A stretch of 64,000 nucleotides of DNA from Clostridia bacterium (GTDB taxonomy: Bacteria; Bacillota; Clostridia; Christensenellales; Pumilibacteraceae), in NCBI GenBank assembly GCA_022791055.1, contig JAAVYI010000018.1:1-64000 (forward strand), given 5' to 3'. The number at the start of each line of letters is the position of its first letter. The first letter of the stretch is position 1. Both the position numbers and the translations under genes were made by a program. The notes beneath the pieces were generated by a model that searched no databases, had not been told where the DNA came from, and was given only the letters and a program-made list of their open reading frames with translations. Below are positions 45,877 to 56,194 of this stretch, in pieces.

Positions 45877-46569
45877 TCAAACCTTACCGTAGCGTCTGTT
45901 TCGTTTGGCGTATTCCGTCAACAAGGCTTTCAGTTCGGCGGTATCGAAGTCCGGCCAAAGTGTGTCGCTAAAAAACAATTCGGAATATGCCGCCTGATAC
46001 AGCATAAAATTACTCAGTCTTTTCTCTCCGCCCGTGCGCACGATCAGATCCGGGTCGGGAATGTCCGCCGTATACAGCCGTTTTGCAAACGCCTCGGGCG
46101 TCGCGTCGCCCGCTTGTACACACTGCGCGGCCGCGCGCAAAATCTCGTCACGCGCGCCGTAGTTCAAGCCGATATTAAGGGTGCCGCTACGCCCTGCCGC
46201 GCTTTTTTCTTTCACGCGCTGCAAGATCTCTTGAATGTCTTGCGGAAAGTATTGCAAATCGCCCATAAACACCACGCGTGCGCCGCGGGCGATGATGTCG
46301 GCCATCAGCTCCTCGAGCCGCGTCCGTATCAAATGGAACAGCCCGTCCACTTCTTCTTGCGGACGCGCCTTGTTCTCTGTCGAAAATGCGTAGACGGACA
46401 TATAGGAAATACCGGCGTCGAACACGTCAAGCGCGATCCGCCGCATAGTTTCCACGCCGACCTTATGGCCGTAGCTACGCGGCATCAAGCGCTTTTTCGC
46501 CCAACGCCCGTTGCCGTCCATAATAAAAGCGATATGCGTCGGAATACGGGACGGCCACTCAGATTTCAA
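45877..46569 (-). CDS. uppS: undecaprenyl diphosphate synthase
   Basis: The cis-prenyltransferase shows PTHIAFIMDGNGRWAKKR at its start with the catalytic Asp, and the closing RTGGEKRLSNFMLYQAAYSE and FFSDTLWPDF. It makes the C55 carrier for cell-wall synthesis. I prefer the TTG at 46569, about nine bases after AAGGAAG and overlapping the frr end by 11 bases, giving 230 residues; a TTG at 46605 is also possible. Confidence 0.93.
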   Translation of the reverse strand: MKSEWPSRIPTHIAFIMDGNGRWAKKRLMPRSYGHKVGVETMRRIALDVFDAGISYMSVYAFSTENKARPQEEVDGLFHLIRTRLEELMADIIARGARVVFMGDLQYFPQDIQEILQRVKEKSAAGRSGTLNIGLNYGARDEILRAAAQCVQAGDATPEAFAKRLYTADIPDPDLIVRTGGEKRLSNFMLYQAAYSELFFSDTLWPDFDTAELKALLTEYAKRNRRYGKV

Positions 46570-47134
46570 GGATCTCGGCTTCCTTTGCTTTGAGAATTTT
46601 CTCAACGTCCTCGATCGTTTTGTCGAGCGTTTTCTGAATGTCCTTTTCGAGCGACGCCTGCTCGTCCTCTGTAATGATGTTGTCCTTTTTCAAGCGTTTC
46701 ATAACTTCGATGACGTCGCGGCGCTCGTTACGCAGTACGACCTTGGTATCTTCCGCGGTCTTTTTGATCTGCTTGGTCAAGTCTTTTCTGCGCTCTTCGG
46801 TAAGTTGCGGGAACACAAGCCGAATGATCTTGCCGTCGTCGCTGGGATTGATGCCGATATCCGATGCGGCGATCGCTTTCGAGACCTCTTTGACCATGCT
46901 GACATCCCAAAGCGCAATGGTGAGAATACGCGCCTCGGGGACGGCGATATTGGCCATTTGGTTAAGCGGCGTCGGCGTACCGTAGTAATCGACGACGATC
47001 TTATTGAGGATCTGCGGATTGGCGCGACCGGCGCGAACAGCCAACATTTCGCTCTTGAAATGCTCGACCGCTTTACCTAGACGCGTCTCGTATTTATCGT
47101 ATTCTTCTTTGACTTGCGGATTGTAGTTGCCCAT
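46559..47134 (-). CDS. frr: ribosome recycling factor
   Basis: The 191-residue, mainly helical protein has VRAGRANPQILNKIVVDYYG and PLNQMANIAVPEAR near the start and VVLRNERRDVIEVMKRLKK further on, all RRF signatures. It splits post-termination ribosomes with EF-G. The ribosome binding site is AAGGAGATTGCT. It heads frr-uppS-cdsA-dxr-rseP. Confidence 0.96.
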   Translation of the reverse strand: MGNYNPQVKEEYDKYETRLGKAVEHFKSEMLAVRAGRANPQILNKIVVDYYGTPTPLNQMANIAVPEARILTIALWDVSMVKEVSKAIAASDIGINPSDDGKIIRLVFPQLTEERRKDLTKQIKKTAEDTKVVLRNERRDVIEVMKRLKKDNIITEDEQASLEKDIQKTLDKTIEDVEKILKAKEAEILEI

Positions 47135-47163
47135 AGCAATCTCCTTGGATTCGGTTATACTTT

Positions 47164-47192
47164 ATTATATCAAAATACCTGCGTAAAGACAA
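47164..47192 (-). promoter_or_regulatory. promoter of the frr operon
   Basis: TTGTCT (47187-47192) and TATAAT (47164-47169) on the minus strand with a 17-base spacer, just after the pyrH stop. Confidence 0.82.
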
Positions 47193-47203
47193 CCGTTTTA
47201 TCG

Positions 47204-48950
<1,747 letters not shown>

Positions 48951-48969
48951 GTTATTCGTTCTCCTTAAC

Positions 48970-49776
48970 TTATGCGTTTTCGGTTTGCTCGACAACTGCG
49001 GGTTGCGCGGCAGCTTGTTCGGCTGCGGCAGCCTCTTTTTCCGCCGCGGCAGCGGCTTCCATCTGCTTGCGGGCAGCAAGTCCTTCCTCGCCCTCGCGCG
49101 CCTCGATGACCGCGTCGGCCATAGCGCCGGCGATCAATTTGATCGCGCGGATGGCGTCGTCGTTACCGGGAATGATATAATCGACTTCGTCGGGATCGCA
49201 GTTGGTATCGACAATGCCGACAATGGGAATACGCAAACTGCGCGCTTCGGCAACCGCCAAATGCTCTTTCTTCGGGTCGACAACGAACAGCGCGCCCGGC
49301 AACGTGCGCATATCTTTAATGCCGCCCAAGTTCTCTTCCAGCTTGTCCCGTTCGGCCTTGAGCTTGATAACTTCTTTCTTCGGCAACACGTTAAACTCGT
49401 TCATCTTTTCCATCTGATTGAGTTTGTTGAGCCGATCGATACGCGAACGAATGGTCGTGAAGTTGGTCAGCGTGCCGCCGAGCCAACGCGACTTCATATA
49501 ATACATGCCGCACTTTTGCGCAGCCTCTGCAATCGCCTCTTGCGCTTGCTTTTTGGTGCCGACGAACAGAATCGACTTGCCCGAAAGCGCGATGTCCTTG
49601 ATGAACGCATAGGCTTCGTCGATCAGCGTGACGGTCTTTTCGAGATTGATGATATAAATATCGTTTCTCGCCGTGTAGATGTACTTCTTCATTTTCGGAT
49701 TCCACTTTCTGGTGGGATGTCCGAAATGAACGCCCGCTTCGAGCAGCTGTTTCATCGAAACTACATTGTTTGCCAT
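48970..49776 (-). CDS. rpsB: 30S ribosomal protein S2
   Basis: The 268-residue protein begins with the S2 sequence [20 protein letters not shown], then [19 protein letters not shown] and [22 protein letters not shown]. An alanine- and glutamate-rich C-terminal tail (about 225-268) extends beyond the core. It heads rpsB-tsf. Confidence 0.97.
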   Translation of the reverse strand: MANNVVSMKQLLEAGVHFGHPTRKWNPKMKKYIYTARNDIYIINLEKTVTLIDEAYAFIKDIALSGKSILFVGTKKQAQEAIAEAAQKCGMYYMKSRWLGGTLTNFTTIRSRIDRLNKLNQMEKMNEFNVLPKKEVIKLKAERDKLEENLGGIKDMRTLPGALFVVDPKKEHLAVAEARSLRIPIVGIVDTNCDPDEVDYIIPGNDDAIRAIKLIAGAMADAVIEAREGEEGLAARKQMEAAAAAEKEAAAAEQAAAQPAVVEQTENA

Positions 49777-49895
49777 GATAAAAAACCTCCTGTTTATACC
49801 TCCCCGCCGCGTTTGATCGACCCCAACGGCACGGCATGAAAAAATTTACCGTTCCGCAACAGTGGGTCGCCGCAATGCGGGTGCGAAATTAAACC
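49777..49895 (-). promoter_or_regulatory. structured leader of rpsB-tsf
   Basis: The leader of about 120 bases contains a nested pairing: GACCC with GGGTC (49864-49868 and 49819-49823) enclosing AACGG with CCGTT (49825-49829 and 49849-49853). Ribosomal protein operons often carry leaders for feedback control; a specific role for S2 here is inferred from position only. Confidence 0.4.
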
Positions 49896-49901
49896 TAAAA
49901 G

Positions 49902-49930
49902 ATTATAGCATATCTTTACACGGAATGCAA
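49902..49930 (-). promoter_or_regulatory. promoter of rpsB-tsf
   Basis: TTGCAT (49925-49930) and TATAAT (49902-49907) on the minus strand with a 17-base spacer. Confidence 0.85.
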
Positions 49931-49967
49931 CCGTTTTGCGCCCTTTTGTCGATACGAATTTTGCGCT

Positions 49968-50459
49968 TTACACATCCGCGGGCATCGTTTTCTCCCCGTC
50001 GTGCGGCATAGCGACGAGCTTGTGTCTGCTCGCGCGCTCGATCGAAAGCAATACCGTTTCTAGGATCGCGCCTATCCATAGCACGCCGATCAAGGCGAAA
50101 AACATCCAACGCGTTGCGAGCGTCACCAAACAGAGTATCAACCCCCAAAAGGGAATCAAGAATGCGATCGCCGAAGCGGCAACGATGCGTGTCGTCGAGC
50201 CGAAAGCGACCAAAACGCCGACGAATACCGCAATGTGCCGTATGATCGCAACGCCGACGGCGATATTGTACCGCCCAAAACGCGCCGCGATCCATTCGCC
50301 GACGTAGCCGATCGCAAAGCTAAGCAGTACGACAACGGGAACATAGACGGGACGGACGAGCAACGGGTCGGTCTCATACCGATAATAGCCGCAAAACAGC
50401 AAAGCCGCGACGACGATACAGACACCGATCGGTACTATGTAATTATACGGTTTTCGCAT
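49968..50459 (-). CDS. small polytopic membrane protein of unknown function
   Basis: The 163-residue protein has four membrane segments (about 9-27, 40-60, 70-92 and 95-140 as two close helices) and a short polar tail. I do not recognise the family. The ATG at 50459 follows GAGGCGCTTTTTC; an upstream in-frame opening to 50588 is arginine-rich and overlaps the DUF1292 gene, so it is not coding. It probably belongs to the ruvX-DUF1292 unit. Confidence 0.68.
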   Translation of the reverse strand: MRKPYNYIVPIGVCIVVAALLFCGYYRYETDPLLVRPVYVPVVVLLSFAIGYVGEWIAARFGRYNIAVGVAIIRHIAVFVGVLVAFGSTTRIVAASAIAFLIPFWGLILCLVTLATRWMFFALIGVLWIGAILETVLLSIERASRHKLVAMPHDGEKTMPADV

Positions 50460-50512
50460 GAAAAAGCGCCTCGGAAAAAGCGACGAAATTTCTTCGCCGC
50501 TATGTCTAGATA

Positions 50513-50875
50513 TTATTCTTCGTGCTTGCAATCTTCGCAGTCGCAATGGTGATGTTCGCATTCTCCGTCGCCGCAGTCGCAACCGCACTCACAGTCGGCC
50601 ACCGCGCGCAAATACTCTTCGAACACCGCTTCGAGAACAGCCTCGTCCTCGACGGGAACGAACAGATCAGACTCTCCGTCCGGTTGTTCGACCAGCTTGA
50701 AAATCAGCGCCTCGTCCTCCTCCAAACCGTCCATCGGCTTGACCGGTTGCAGCAATGCGTAATACTCTTCTTCGTACTCCACACACGCGACCTCGTGGAA
50801 GTCGACGGGTTGATCCTTATCGTCGTACAGCGTGATGACTTCTTCGTCGATCAATTCGACATTTTCGTTACTCAT
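50513..50875 (-). CDS. DUF1292 protein with Cys/His-rich C-terminal tail
   Basis: The 120-residue acidic protein has the DUF1292 pattern (VITLYDDKDQPVDFHEVACV, EEEYYALLQPVKP, DEALIFKLVE), a small beta domain over residues 10-90. It then adds a tail (95-118) with eight cysteines (95, 97, 99, 101, 106, 111, 113, 116) and four histidines, a likely metal-binding addition. DUF1292 genes often lie near ruvX in Firmicutes, as here. The function is unknown. Confidence 0.85.
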   Translation of the reverse strand: MSNENVELIDEEVITLYDDKDQPVDFHEVACVEYEEEYYALLQPVKPMDGLEEDEALIFKLVEQPDGESDLFVPVEDEAVLEAVFEEYLRAVADCECGCDCGDGECEHHHCDCEDCKHEE

Positions 50876-50905
50876 AACCGTTTCACTCCTATTGAATTTT
50901 ACATT

Positions 50906-51322
50906 TTACCGTTTTTGCGAATCGAGATACGCTTGCAAAATCAGTTGCGCGCTCAGCTTGTCGATCAGCCCGCTTTTGCGGTCGGCACGGCGCACGCCGC
51001 CCTCGATCAGCACGCTTTCGGCCTCGATCGACGTCAGACGCTCGTCCTGATAGATGACGGGAATGCCTGTCACCCGCTCGAGTACGCGACCGAACGCCCG
51101 CGTTTTCGAGGCGCGCTCGCCCTCGGTGCCGTCCATGTTGCGCGGCAGTCCCACAACGATCAAATCGAAACCTGCGGCCGCTTGCGCCACGCGGTCGACC
51201 GCCTGTCTCATACTGCCGTGCTCGAACGTACATAGCCCCGTGGCAATGATGCCGCTGTCGGACGACGCAAGGCCGACACGCCTGTCTCCGTAATCTACGC
51301 TCAAGTATCTCACAATTATCAT
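50906..51322 (-). CDS. ruvX: Holliday junction resolvase-like RuvX (YqgF)
   Basis: The protein of about 138 residues has the RNase H-like fold motifs: VDYGDRRVG with the first catalytic Asp, IVVGLPRNMDGTEG, YQDERLTSIEAE and a final Asp in LSAQLILQAYLDSQ. The family is linked to pre-16S rRNA processing. The start is uncertain: an ATG at 51322 or a GTG at 51313. A TATAAT at 51321-51326 overlaps the ATG, and there is no clear ribosome binding site, so a leaderless GTG start is possible. Confidence 0.9.
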   Translation of the reverse strand: MIIVRYLSVDYGDRRVGLASSDSGIIATGLCTFEHGSMRQAVDRVAQAAAGFDLIVVGLPRNMDGTEGERASKTRAFGRVLERVTGIPVIYQDERLTSIEAESVLIEGGVRRADRKSGLIDKLSAQLILQAYLDSQKR

Positions 51323-51383
51323 TATACCATGTCGGCGGCCGTTTGAACAGCGTTTTGACGTGTCTTTTTCAAAATTGTTATCG

Positions 51384-51419
51384 AAAAAGCCGGAAATCCC
51401 TTTTTCGGATTCCCGGCTT
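51384..51419 (-). terminator. intrinsic terminator of the isc operon
   Basis: On the minus strand AAGCCGGGAATCC pairs with GGGATTTCCGGCTT (one bulge) and is followed by a T run. It ends the iscR-iscS-iscU unit together with the 53-residue gene ahead of it. Confidence 0.85.
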
Positions 51420-51439
51420 GTCGAACGCACAGGGCTTTT

Positions 51440-51601
51440 TTAAGCCTGTTGCTGCGTATCCTGTCCCGCCATTTCGGTGATCTTGCATTTAATGGCGTCC
51501 TCGGCCTCATTGACTTTTTGCACGACGGCGCGGTTTTTGGACGCAATGACCATTCCCATCACCGTGCCGACCGTCAAGCCGATCAACAAACTGTTGCGCA
51601 T
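51440..51601 (-). CDS. 53-residue single-pass membrane protein (YtxH-like)
   Basis: The reading frame begins MRNSLLIGLTVGTVMGMVIA, a single glycine-rich membrane segment, and continues with a charged helix SKNRAVVQKVNEAEDAIKCK to a short glutamine-rich end. GGAGGTATATCGT precedes the ATG and an intrinsic terminator follows the stop, which supports expression. The layout resembles small YtxH-type proteins. It is the last gene behind iscU; whether it is related in function is unknown. Confidence 0.72.
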   Translation of the reverse strand: MRNSLLIGLTVGTVMGMVIASKNRAVVQKVNEAEDAIKCKITEMAGQDTQQQA

Positions 51602-51670
51602 ACGATATACCTCCGTTACAACGTTATTTTGCGTCGCAAACGGTATTTTTATGCGCAGACTGTATCGGTT

Positions 51671-52051
51671 TTACGCCTGCTTGGCCTTGTAGTTTTGCAA
51701 ATAATCGTTGACGGCCGCCTTGATCGCCTCTTCGGCCAACACCGAACAGTGCAGCTTTTGCGCCGGCAGTCCGCCCAGTTCTTCGACGACTTGCGCGTTG
51801 GTAATCTTCAGCGCCTCGTCGACCGTCTTGCCCTTGATCATCTCGGTCGCGACCGAACTGGTGGCGATTGCCGCCGTGCAACCGAACGTCTGGAACGAAA
51901 CGTCTTTGATAATGTTGTCCTCGATGACCATGAATATCTTCATGATGTCGCCGCAGGTCGCGTTGCCGACCTGTCCGACCGCGTTGGCGTTCTCCAGCTC
52001 GCCGACGTTCTTGGGATTTCTGAACTCCTCGATGACTTTCTCGTTATACAT
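51671..52051 (-). CDS. iscU: Fe-S cluster assembly scaffold IscU/NifU
   Basis: The 126-residue protein has the three cluster cysteines in GNATCGDIMKIF, FQTFGCTAAIATSS and LHCSVLAEEAI, and begins MYNEKVIEEFRNPKNVG, the NifU-like clostridial form. It assembles Fe-S clusters from sulfur supplied by IscS. The ATG at 52051 follows AAAGGAGGACAAAAGT and overlaps the iscS end. Confidence 0.95.
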   Translation of the reverse strand: MYNEKVIEEFRNPKNVGELENANAVGQVGNATCGDIMKIFMVIEDNIIKDVSFQTFGCTAAIATSSVATEMIKGKTVDEALKITNAQVVEELGGLPAQKLHCSVLAEEAIKAAVNDYLQNYKAKQA

Positions 52052-53228
52052 ACTTTTGTCCTCCTTTGATCTCCGCAAACAGCGGCGACATTGCCCGTAA
52101 ATTTTCTATGATCGCTACCAGCTTTTCAACCGTGTAATCAACGTCCTCTTGCGTCGTATCCTTGCCGAAGGTAAACCGGATCGAGCCGTGCGCTTTCTCT
52201 TCGGGCAAGCCGATCGCCAGCAGCACGTGCGACGGGTCGAGACTGCCCGACGAGCAAGCCGACCCCGACGAGCAAGCGATCCCCTCTAAGTCGAGCCGCA
52301 TCAAGATCGACTCACCCTCGACGTACTCGAAACTGAAGTTGGCGTTTGCCGGCGTGCGACGAATGCGGTCGCCGTTGTAGATAACGTGCGGAATGCGCCG
52401 CTCGACCGCCTCGACAAACCGGTCGCGCATGGCGGCGATATGCCGGGCGTTTTTGTCGAGATTGTTAAGCGCTTTTTCGAGCGCCGCCGCCAACCCTACG
52501 ACAGCCGGCACATTGGTCGTTCCGCCGCGCCGCGTCCGTTCCTGATGTCCGCCGGCGATCAGCCGATCGGGCTTGACGCCGCTCTTGACGTACAGCACGC
52601 CGATGCCCTTCGGTCCGTAAAATTTGTGTCCGGAGAACGACAGCAGGTCGACGTTCAGTTCATGTATATCGACGGGGATCGCGCCGACGGCTTGTACAGC
52701 GTCGGTATGAAACAGCGCGCCGTGCTTGTGCGCGATCTCGGCCAGTTCCCGAATCGGCTGTATTGTACCGATCTCGTTGTTGACGAGCATGACCGATACG
52801 ATCGAGGTCGGTTTATCGAGCGCTTTCTCCAATGTCTCCGGCCGAATGATCCCGTCCCCGTCGGGCTGCAAATACACGACGTCGAATCCCTCGTCCTCCA
52901 ACTGCTTGGCCGACCCCAACAGCGCGGCATGTTCGACGCCGCTGACGATGACGCGCGCGCCCTTGTTGCGATATGCACGCGCGGCGCCTTTGAGCGCCCA
53001 GTTGTCGGCCTCGGTGCCGCCCGACGTGAAATAAATTTCGGTCGGCTTGACGCGCAATAAATCGGCGATCTTGCGCCGCGCCGCGTCGACGGCAACGCCG
53101 CCCTCTTGCCCGAATCCGTGCATACTGTTGGCATTGCCGAACTTTTCGGTAAAGTACGGCAACATCGTTTGCAGCACTTCGGGGTCGACCGGCGTGGTCG
53201 CCGCATAGTCTAAATATATCCGTTTCAT
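52044..53228 (-). CDS. iscS: cysteine desulfurase IscS/NifS
   Basis: The 394-residue PLP enzyme begins KRIYLDYAATTPVDPEVLQ, has the cofactor lysine in LSFSGHKFYGPKGIGVLY and the active cysteine loop ACSSGSACSSGSLDPSHVLLA. It removes sulfur from cysteine and passes it to IscU. The ATG at 53228 follows AAGGAG. It is 36 bases after iscR. Confidence 0.95.
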   Translation of the reverse strand: MKRIYLDYAATTPVDPEVLQTMLPYFTEKFGNANSMHGFGQEGGVAVDAARRKIADLLRVKPTEIYFTSGGTEADNWALKGAARAYRNKGARVIVSGVEHAALLGSAKQLEDEGFDVVYLQPDGDGIIRPETLEKALDKPTSIVSVMLVNNEIGTIQPIRELAEIAHKHGALFHTDAVQAVGAIPVDIHELNVDLLSFSGHKFYGPKGIGVLYVKSGVKPDRLIAGGHQERTRRGGTTNVPAVVGLAAALEKALNNLDKNARHIAAMRDRFVEAVERRIPHVIYNGDRIRRTPANANFSFEYVEGESILMRLDLEGIACSSGSACSSGSLDPSHVLLAIGLPEEKAHGSIRFTFGKDTTQEDVDYTVEKLVAIIENLRAMSPLFAEIKGGQKYV

Positions 53229-53264
53229 TGTAAACTCCTTACGCAATTATATCTTTTATGCGCT

Positions 53265-53657
53265 TTAAACGCAACGATAGTCGTCAATCATATCCTTCAA
53301 TGTGATCGCCGACAGCGTGCGGTTAATCGTGTCGCTTAAAGTCGAAAAAATGCGCTTGTTCGGGCAGTACGCGTCTTGACACGCGTCGTTGCAAGCGTCC
53401 ATATCGAATCCGTCGCCCAATGCGTCCAAAATTTCCGCGATGTTGATCTGCGACGGATCACGCGACAGGCTGTAACCGCCGTTTGCGCCGCGTTCGGCCT
53501 GAATGACGCCGCCTTTTTTGAGCATGGACAGCAACTGCTCCAAATATTTGCCGCTGTGGCCGGTGCGCTTGGACAACTGCGGCAGCGACTGACTGCCGCC
53601 CACGCCCAACAGAAAGCACACTTTTAAACCGTAGCGGGCGCGTGTCGACAGTTTCAT
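53265..53657 (-). CDS. iscR: Rrf2 family Fe-S sensing regulator IscR
   Basis: The 130-residue protein has an N-terminal winged helix (MKLSTRARYGLKVCFLLG to RTGHSGKYLEQLLSMLKKGG) and the cysteine cluster C89, C93, C98 that binds an Fe-S cluster in IscR. It heads iscR-iscS-iscU and a palindrome overlaps its promoter region, consistent with autoregulation. The ATG at 53657 follows GGGAGGTAGG. Confidence 0.92.
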   Translation of the reverse strand: MKLSTRARYGLKVCFLLGVGGSQSLPQLSKRTGHSGKYLEQLLSMLKKGGVIQAERGANGGYSLSRDPSQINIAEILDALGDGFDMDACNDACQDAYCPNKRIFSTLSDTINRTLSAITLKDMIDDYRCV

Positions 53658-53709
53658 GCCGTGCCTACCTCCCGCGCGGCGGACGCAAATAGCCCGCAAA
53701 CGCTTTCAA

Positions 53710-53730
53710 ACCCTAGTATTTTACTAGGGT
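53710..53730 (-). promoter_or_regulatory. palindromic operator of the isc operon
   Basis: ACCCTAGTA TTT TACTAGGGT is a perfect 9-bp inverted repeat. It lies directly downstream of the -10 element, where bound protein would block transcription. IscR is the most likely ligand given that it is the first gene; this is inference. Confidence 0.75.
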
Positions 53731-53736
53731 ATTTAA

Positions 53737-53765
53737 AGTATACTACACGGCGCACAGCTTGTCAA
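53737..53765 (-). promoter_or_regulatory. promoter of iscR-iscS-iscU
   Basis: TTGACA (53760-53765) is a perfect -35 and TATACT (53737-53742) a near-perfect -10, with a 17-base spacer on the minus strand. Confidence 0.88.
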
Positions 53766-53786
53766 GCGCTGTACATATTTTCGACG

Positions 53787-53822
53787 AAAAAAAGCTCCGT
53801 CGGTTTTATCACCGTCGAAGCT
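53787..53822 (-). terminator. intrinsic terminator after glyA
   Basis: On the minus strand AGCTTCGACGG pairs with CCGTCGGAGCT (imperfect, one mismatch and bulge), followed by seven T. It separates the glyA transcript from the isc promoter. Confidence 0.82.
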
Positions 53823-53875
53823 CTTGTTCTTCAAATTTCGCTACGGGTCGCGCCCGTGCAATGAATCAAATGTTT

Positions 53876-55129
53876 TCAGTCGTTGACACTGTCGGCGTAC
53901 AGAGGAAACTTTTCGCAAAGCGCGGCGACCTGCTTTTTTACGGCGGGCAAGGCCGCTTCTTTTTCGTGAATGACCTTGGCGATACAATCGGCAATGACCT
54001 GCATTTCCTTTTCGCCCATGCCGCGCGTCGTGACCGACGGCGTGCCGACGCGAATGCCGCTTGTGACAAACGGCGACTGCGGATCGTTGGGTACAGCGTT
54101 CTTATTGACGGTCACGCGACACTCGTCGAGCAAATGCTCCAACTCCTTGCCGGTGATGTTGTTCTTGATCAACTTGACCAGCATCAAATGATTGTCGGTG
54201 CCGCCCGACACCATGTCGATGTCGTTGGCTTTTAACGCGGCGGCCATCGCCTTTGCGTTCAGTACGACTTGGTGCTGATAGGCCTTAAACGACGGCTCGA
54301 GCGCCTCTTTGAACGCAACGGCTTTTGCGGCGATGACGTGCATCAGCGGGCCGCCCTGCGTACCCGGGAAAACCGCTTTATCGATCTGTTTGCCGAGCGC
54401 CTCTTTGCACATGATCATGCCGCCGCGCGGGCCGCGCAACGTCTTATGCGTCGTCGTGGTGACAACGTCGGCATACGGCACGGGACTGGGATGCTCGCCG
54501 GCAATGACAAGGCCGGCAATGTGCGCAATGTCGACCATAAAATAAGCGCCCACCTTGTCGGCGATCTCGCGGAACCGTTTGAAGTCGATGACGCGCGGAT
54601 ATGCGCTCGCGCCCGCCAAAATCAGTTTGGGCTTGTGGGTAAGCGCCAAACGCTCGACTTCGTCATAGTCGATCGTTTCGGTGTCGTCGGCCAAGCCATA
54701 CGGCACGATATTGAAATATTTGCCCGAATAGTTGACCGGGCTGCCGTGCGTCAAATGTCCGCCGTGCGCCAGGCTCATGCCCAACACGGTGTCGCCGGGA
54801 TTTAAGAGCGCAAAGAACGTGGCGAAGTTGGCGTTCGCGCCGCTGTGGGGTTGGACGTTGACGTACTCGCAACCGAACAACGCTTTGGCACGCTCGCGCG
54901 CCAGTTCTTCCACCTCGTCGACGTACACGCAACCGCCGTAGTACCGTTTTCCGGGATAGCCTTCGGCGTACTTGTTGGTCAGGTGCGACCCCATGGCCGC
55001 CATGACCGCCGGGCTGACGAAGTTCTCGCTGGCGATCAGCTCGATATTGTCGCGTTGGCGCGGCAACTCGCGGCGCATCGAGGCGGCGACTTCGGGATCG
55101 GCTTGTTCAATCAGTTTCAGATCTATCAT
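53876..55129 (-). CDS. glyA: serine hydroxymethyltransferase
   Basis: The 417-residue PLP enzyme has the motifs [34 protein letters not shown] and the cofactor lysine in [18 protein letters not shown]. It makes glycine and methylene-tetrahydrofolate, linking to folD. The ATG at 55129 follows AAGGAGAACAAC. It overlaps rseC by 23 bases and is the last gene of the hslV-glyA operon. Confidence 0.96.
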   Translation of the reverse strand: MIDLKLIEQADPEVAASMRRELPRQRDNIELIASENFVSPAVMAAMGSHLTNKYAEGYPGKRYYGGCVYVDEVEELARERAKALFGCEYVNVQPHSGANANFATFFALLNPGDTVLGMSLAHGGHLTHGSPVNYSGKYFNIVPYGLADDTETIDYDEVERLALTHKPKLILAGASAYPRVIDFKRFREIADKVGAYFMVDIAHIAGLVIAGEHPSPVPYADVVTTTTHKTLRGPRGGMIMCKEALGKQIDKAVFPGTQGGPLMHVIAAKAVAFKEALEPSFKAYQHQVVLNAKAMAAALKANDIDMVSGGTDNHLMLVKLIKNNITGKELEHLLDECRVTVNKNAVPNDPQSPFVTSGIRVGTPSVTTRGMGEKEMQVIADCIAKVIHEKEAALPAVKKQVAALCEKFPLYADSVND

Positions 55130-55541
55130 GTTGTTCTCCTTTTTGCGCACGTTCTGTAATAACGGGCATGAATTTTCTTTGGCGGCGGTACAGCTTATCG
55201 ACCGCGTACAGGACGAGAAAGCCGACCGTCAAAAAACCGACGATCGCGACCGCCTGCGCCCACCCCGGCCAGTTGCGGCTGATGACGACGGCGACAAGCG
55301 CCAGTACGATCGGAATGACGAATAGAAACAGCGGCGCGAGCTGTATCTGCTTTTCGGGCATAACGACGGTTACACGGTCGCCCGCCGCGCATTCTGCGTC
55401 CTTGATGGCCGGTATGCGAATCGAACTTCTTTTATTGAACGCGCAAGCGTTGCAACCGTCGCACTTAGGCGTGCGCACCAGTTCGACGACCGCCGTTTTG
55501 CCGCAGTCTTTTATCACGGTACACGTTTCGATTATCGGCAT
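55107..55541 (-). CDS. rseC: RseC/MucC family membrane protein
   Basis: The 144-residue protein has an N-terminal cysteine-rich domain (Cys7, Cys13, Cys27, Cys30, Cys33, including CDGCNAC), two membrane segments (about 75-92 and 98-118) and a basic tail. This is the SoxR-reducing / RseC family, often near Rnf genes; no rnf gene is in the window. A role in redox regulation is inferred from the family. The ATG at 55541 overlaps tcdA. Confidence 0.85.
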   Translation of the reverse strand: MPIIETCTVIKDCGKTAVVELVRTPKCDGCNACAFNKRSSIRIPAIKDAECAAGDRVTVVMPEKQIQLAPLFLFVIPIVLALVAVVISRNWPGWAQAVAIVGFLTVGFLVLYAVDKLYRRQRKFMPVITERAQKGEQHDRSETD

Positions 55542-56194
55542 AGTAAGTCTCGAATGACCTCCCCTGCCAGTTTGGCGCCCATGACGGCCGGCGGATAGCT
55601 GACGCTCGATCCCGGCGCCGAAAGCGGCGGCAATGCGGAACAAACGACCTTTAATCGGTCGATCCCAGCCTCCCGCAACCGCTTGCGCATGGCTTTGGCC
55701 AGTCCGTCGTAACTGGTCTCGTAAATATCCCGAACCGAAAATTCGTCGTCCAGTCGACTGCCCGCGCCCATCGCCGAAACGACGGGAATACCGCGGCGCT
55801 TGCACTCGCAAATCAGCAACACTTTGTCGGCTACGCTGTCGATGGCGTCGACGACGTAATCGTAGTGTCGGTCGAACACCGTTTCGCACGTCGCGGCGTC
55901 GAATCGAAATGGGAGCGCACGAACCGAGCAAGCGGGATCGATCTGCGCGGCGCGTTCGGCGGCTACTTCGACTTTCGGCCGTCCCACCGTCGAGACGAGC
56001 GCCAACAACTGGCGGTTGAGATTGCTCTCCTCGAAGCGGTCGCCGTCGACAACGGTCAGCGCGCCGATCCCGCCGCGCACGAGCGTTTCAAACGCATAGC
56101 CGCCCACCCCGCCGACGCCGACCAGAAGAACCGACGCTTTCGACAGCGGCGTCATGTCACCGATCAGTTGTTCGGTACGGTCAAACCTTGACAT
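55532..56194 (-). CDS. tcdA: tRNA threonylcarbamoyladenosine dehydratase (ThiF family)
   Basis: The 220-residue E1-like protein has the nucleotide-binding loop VLLVGVGGVGGYAFETLVR, then DGDRFEESNLNRQL and the VVDAIDSVADKVLL block. The closing segment VVCSALPP and GSSVSYPPAVMGAKLAGEVI matches TcdA rather than ThiF. It cyclises t6A in tRNA. It overlaps aspS by 14 bases. Confidence 0.92.
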   Translation of the reverse strand: MSRFDRTEQLIGDMTPLSKASVLLVGVGGVGGYAFETLVRGGIGALTVVDGDRFEESNLNRQLLALVSTVGRPKVEVAAERAAQIDPACSVRALPFRFDAATCETVFDRHYDYVVDAIDSVADKVLLICECKRRGIPVVSAMGAGSRLDDEFSVRDIYETSYDGLAKAMRKRLREAGIDRLKVVCSALPPLSAPGSSVSYPPAVMGAKLAGEVIRDLLCR

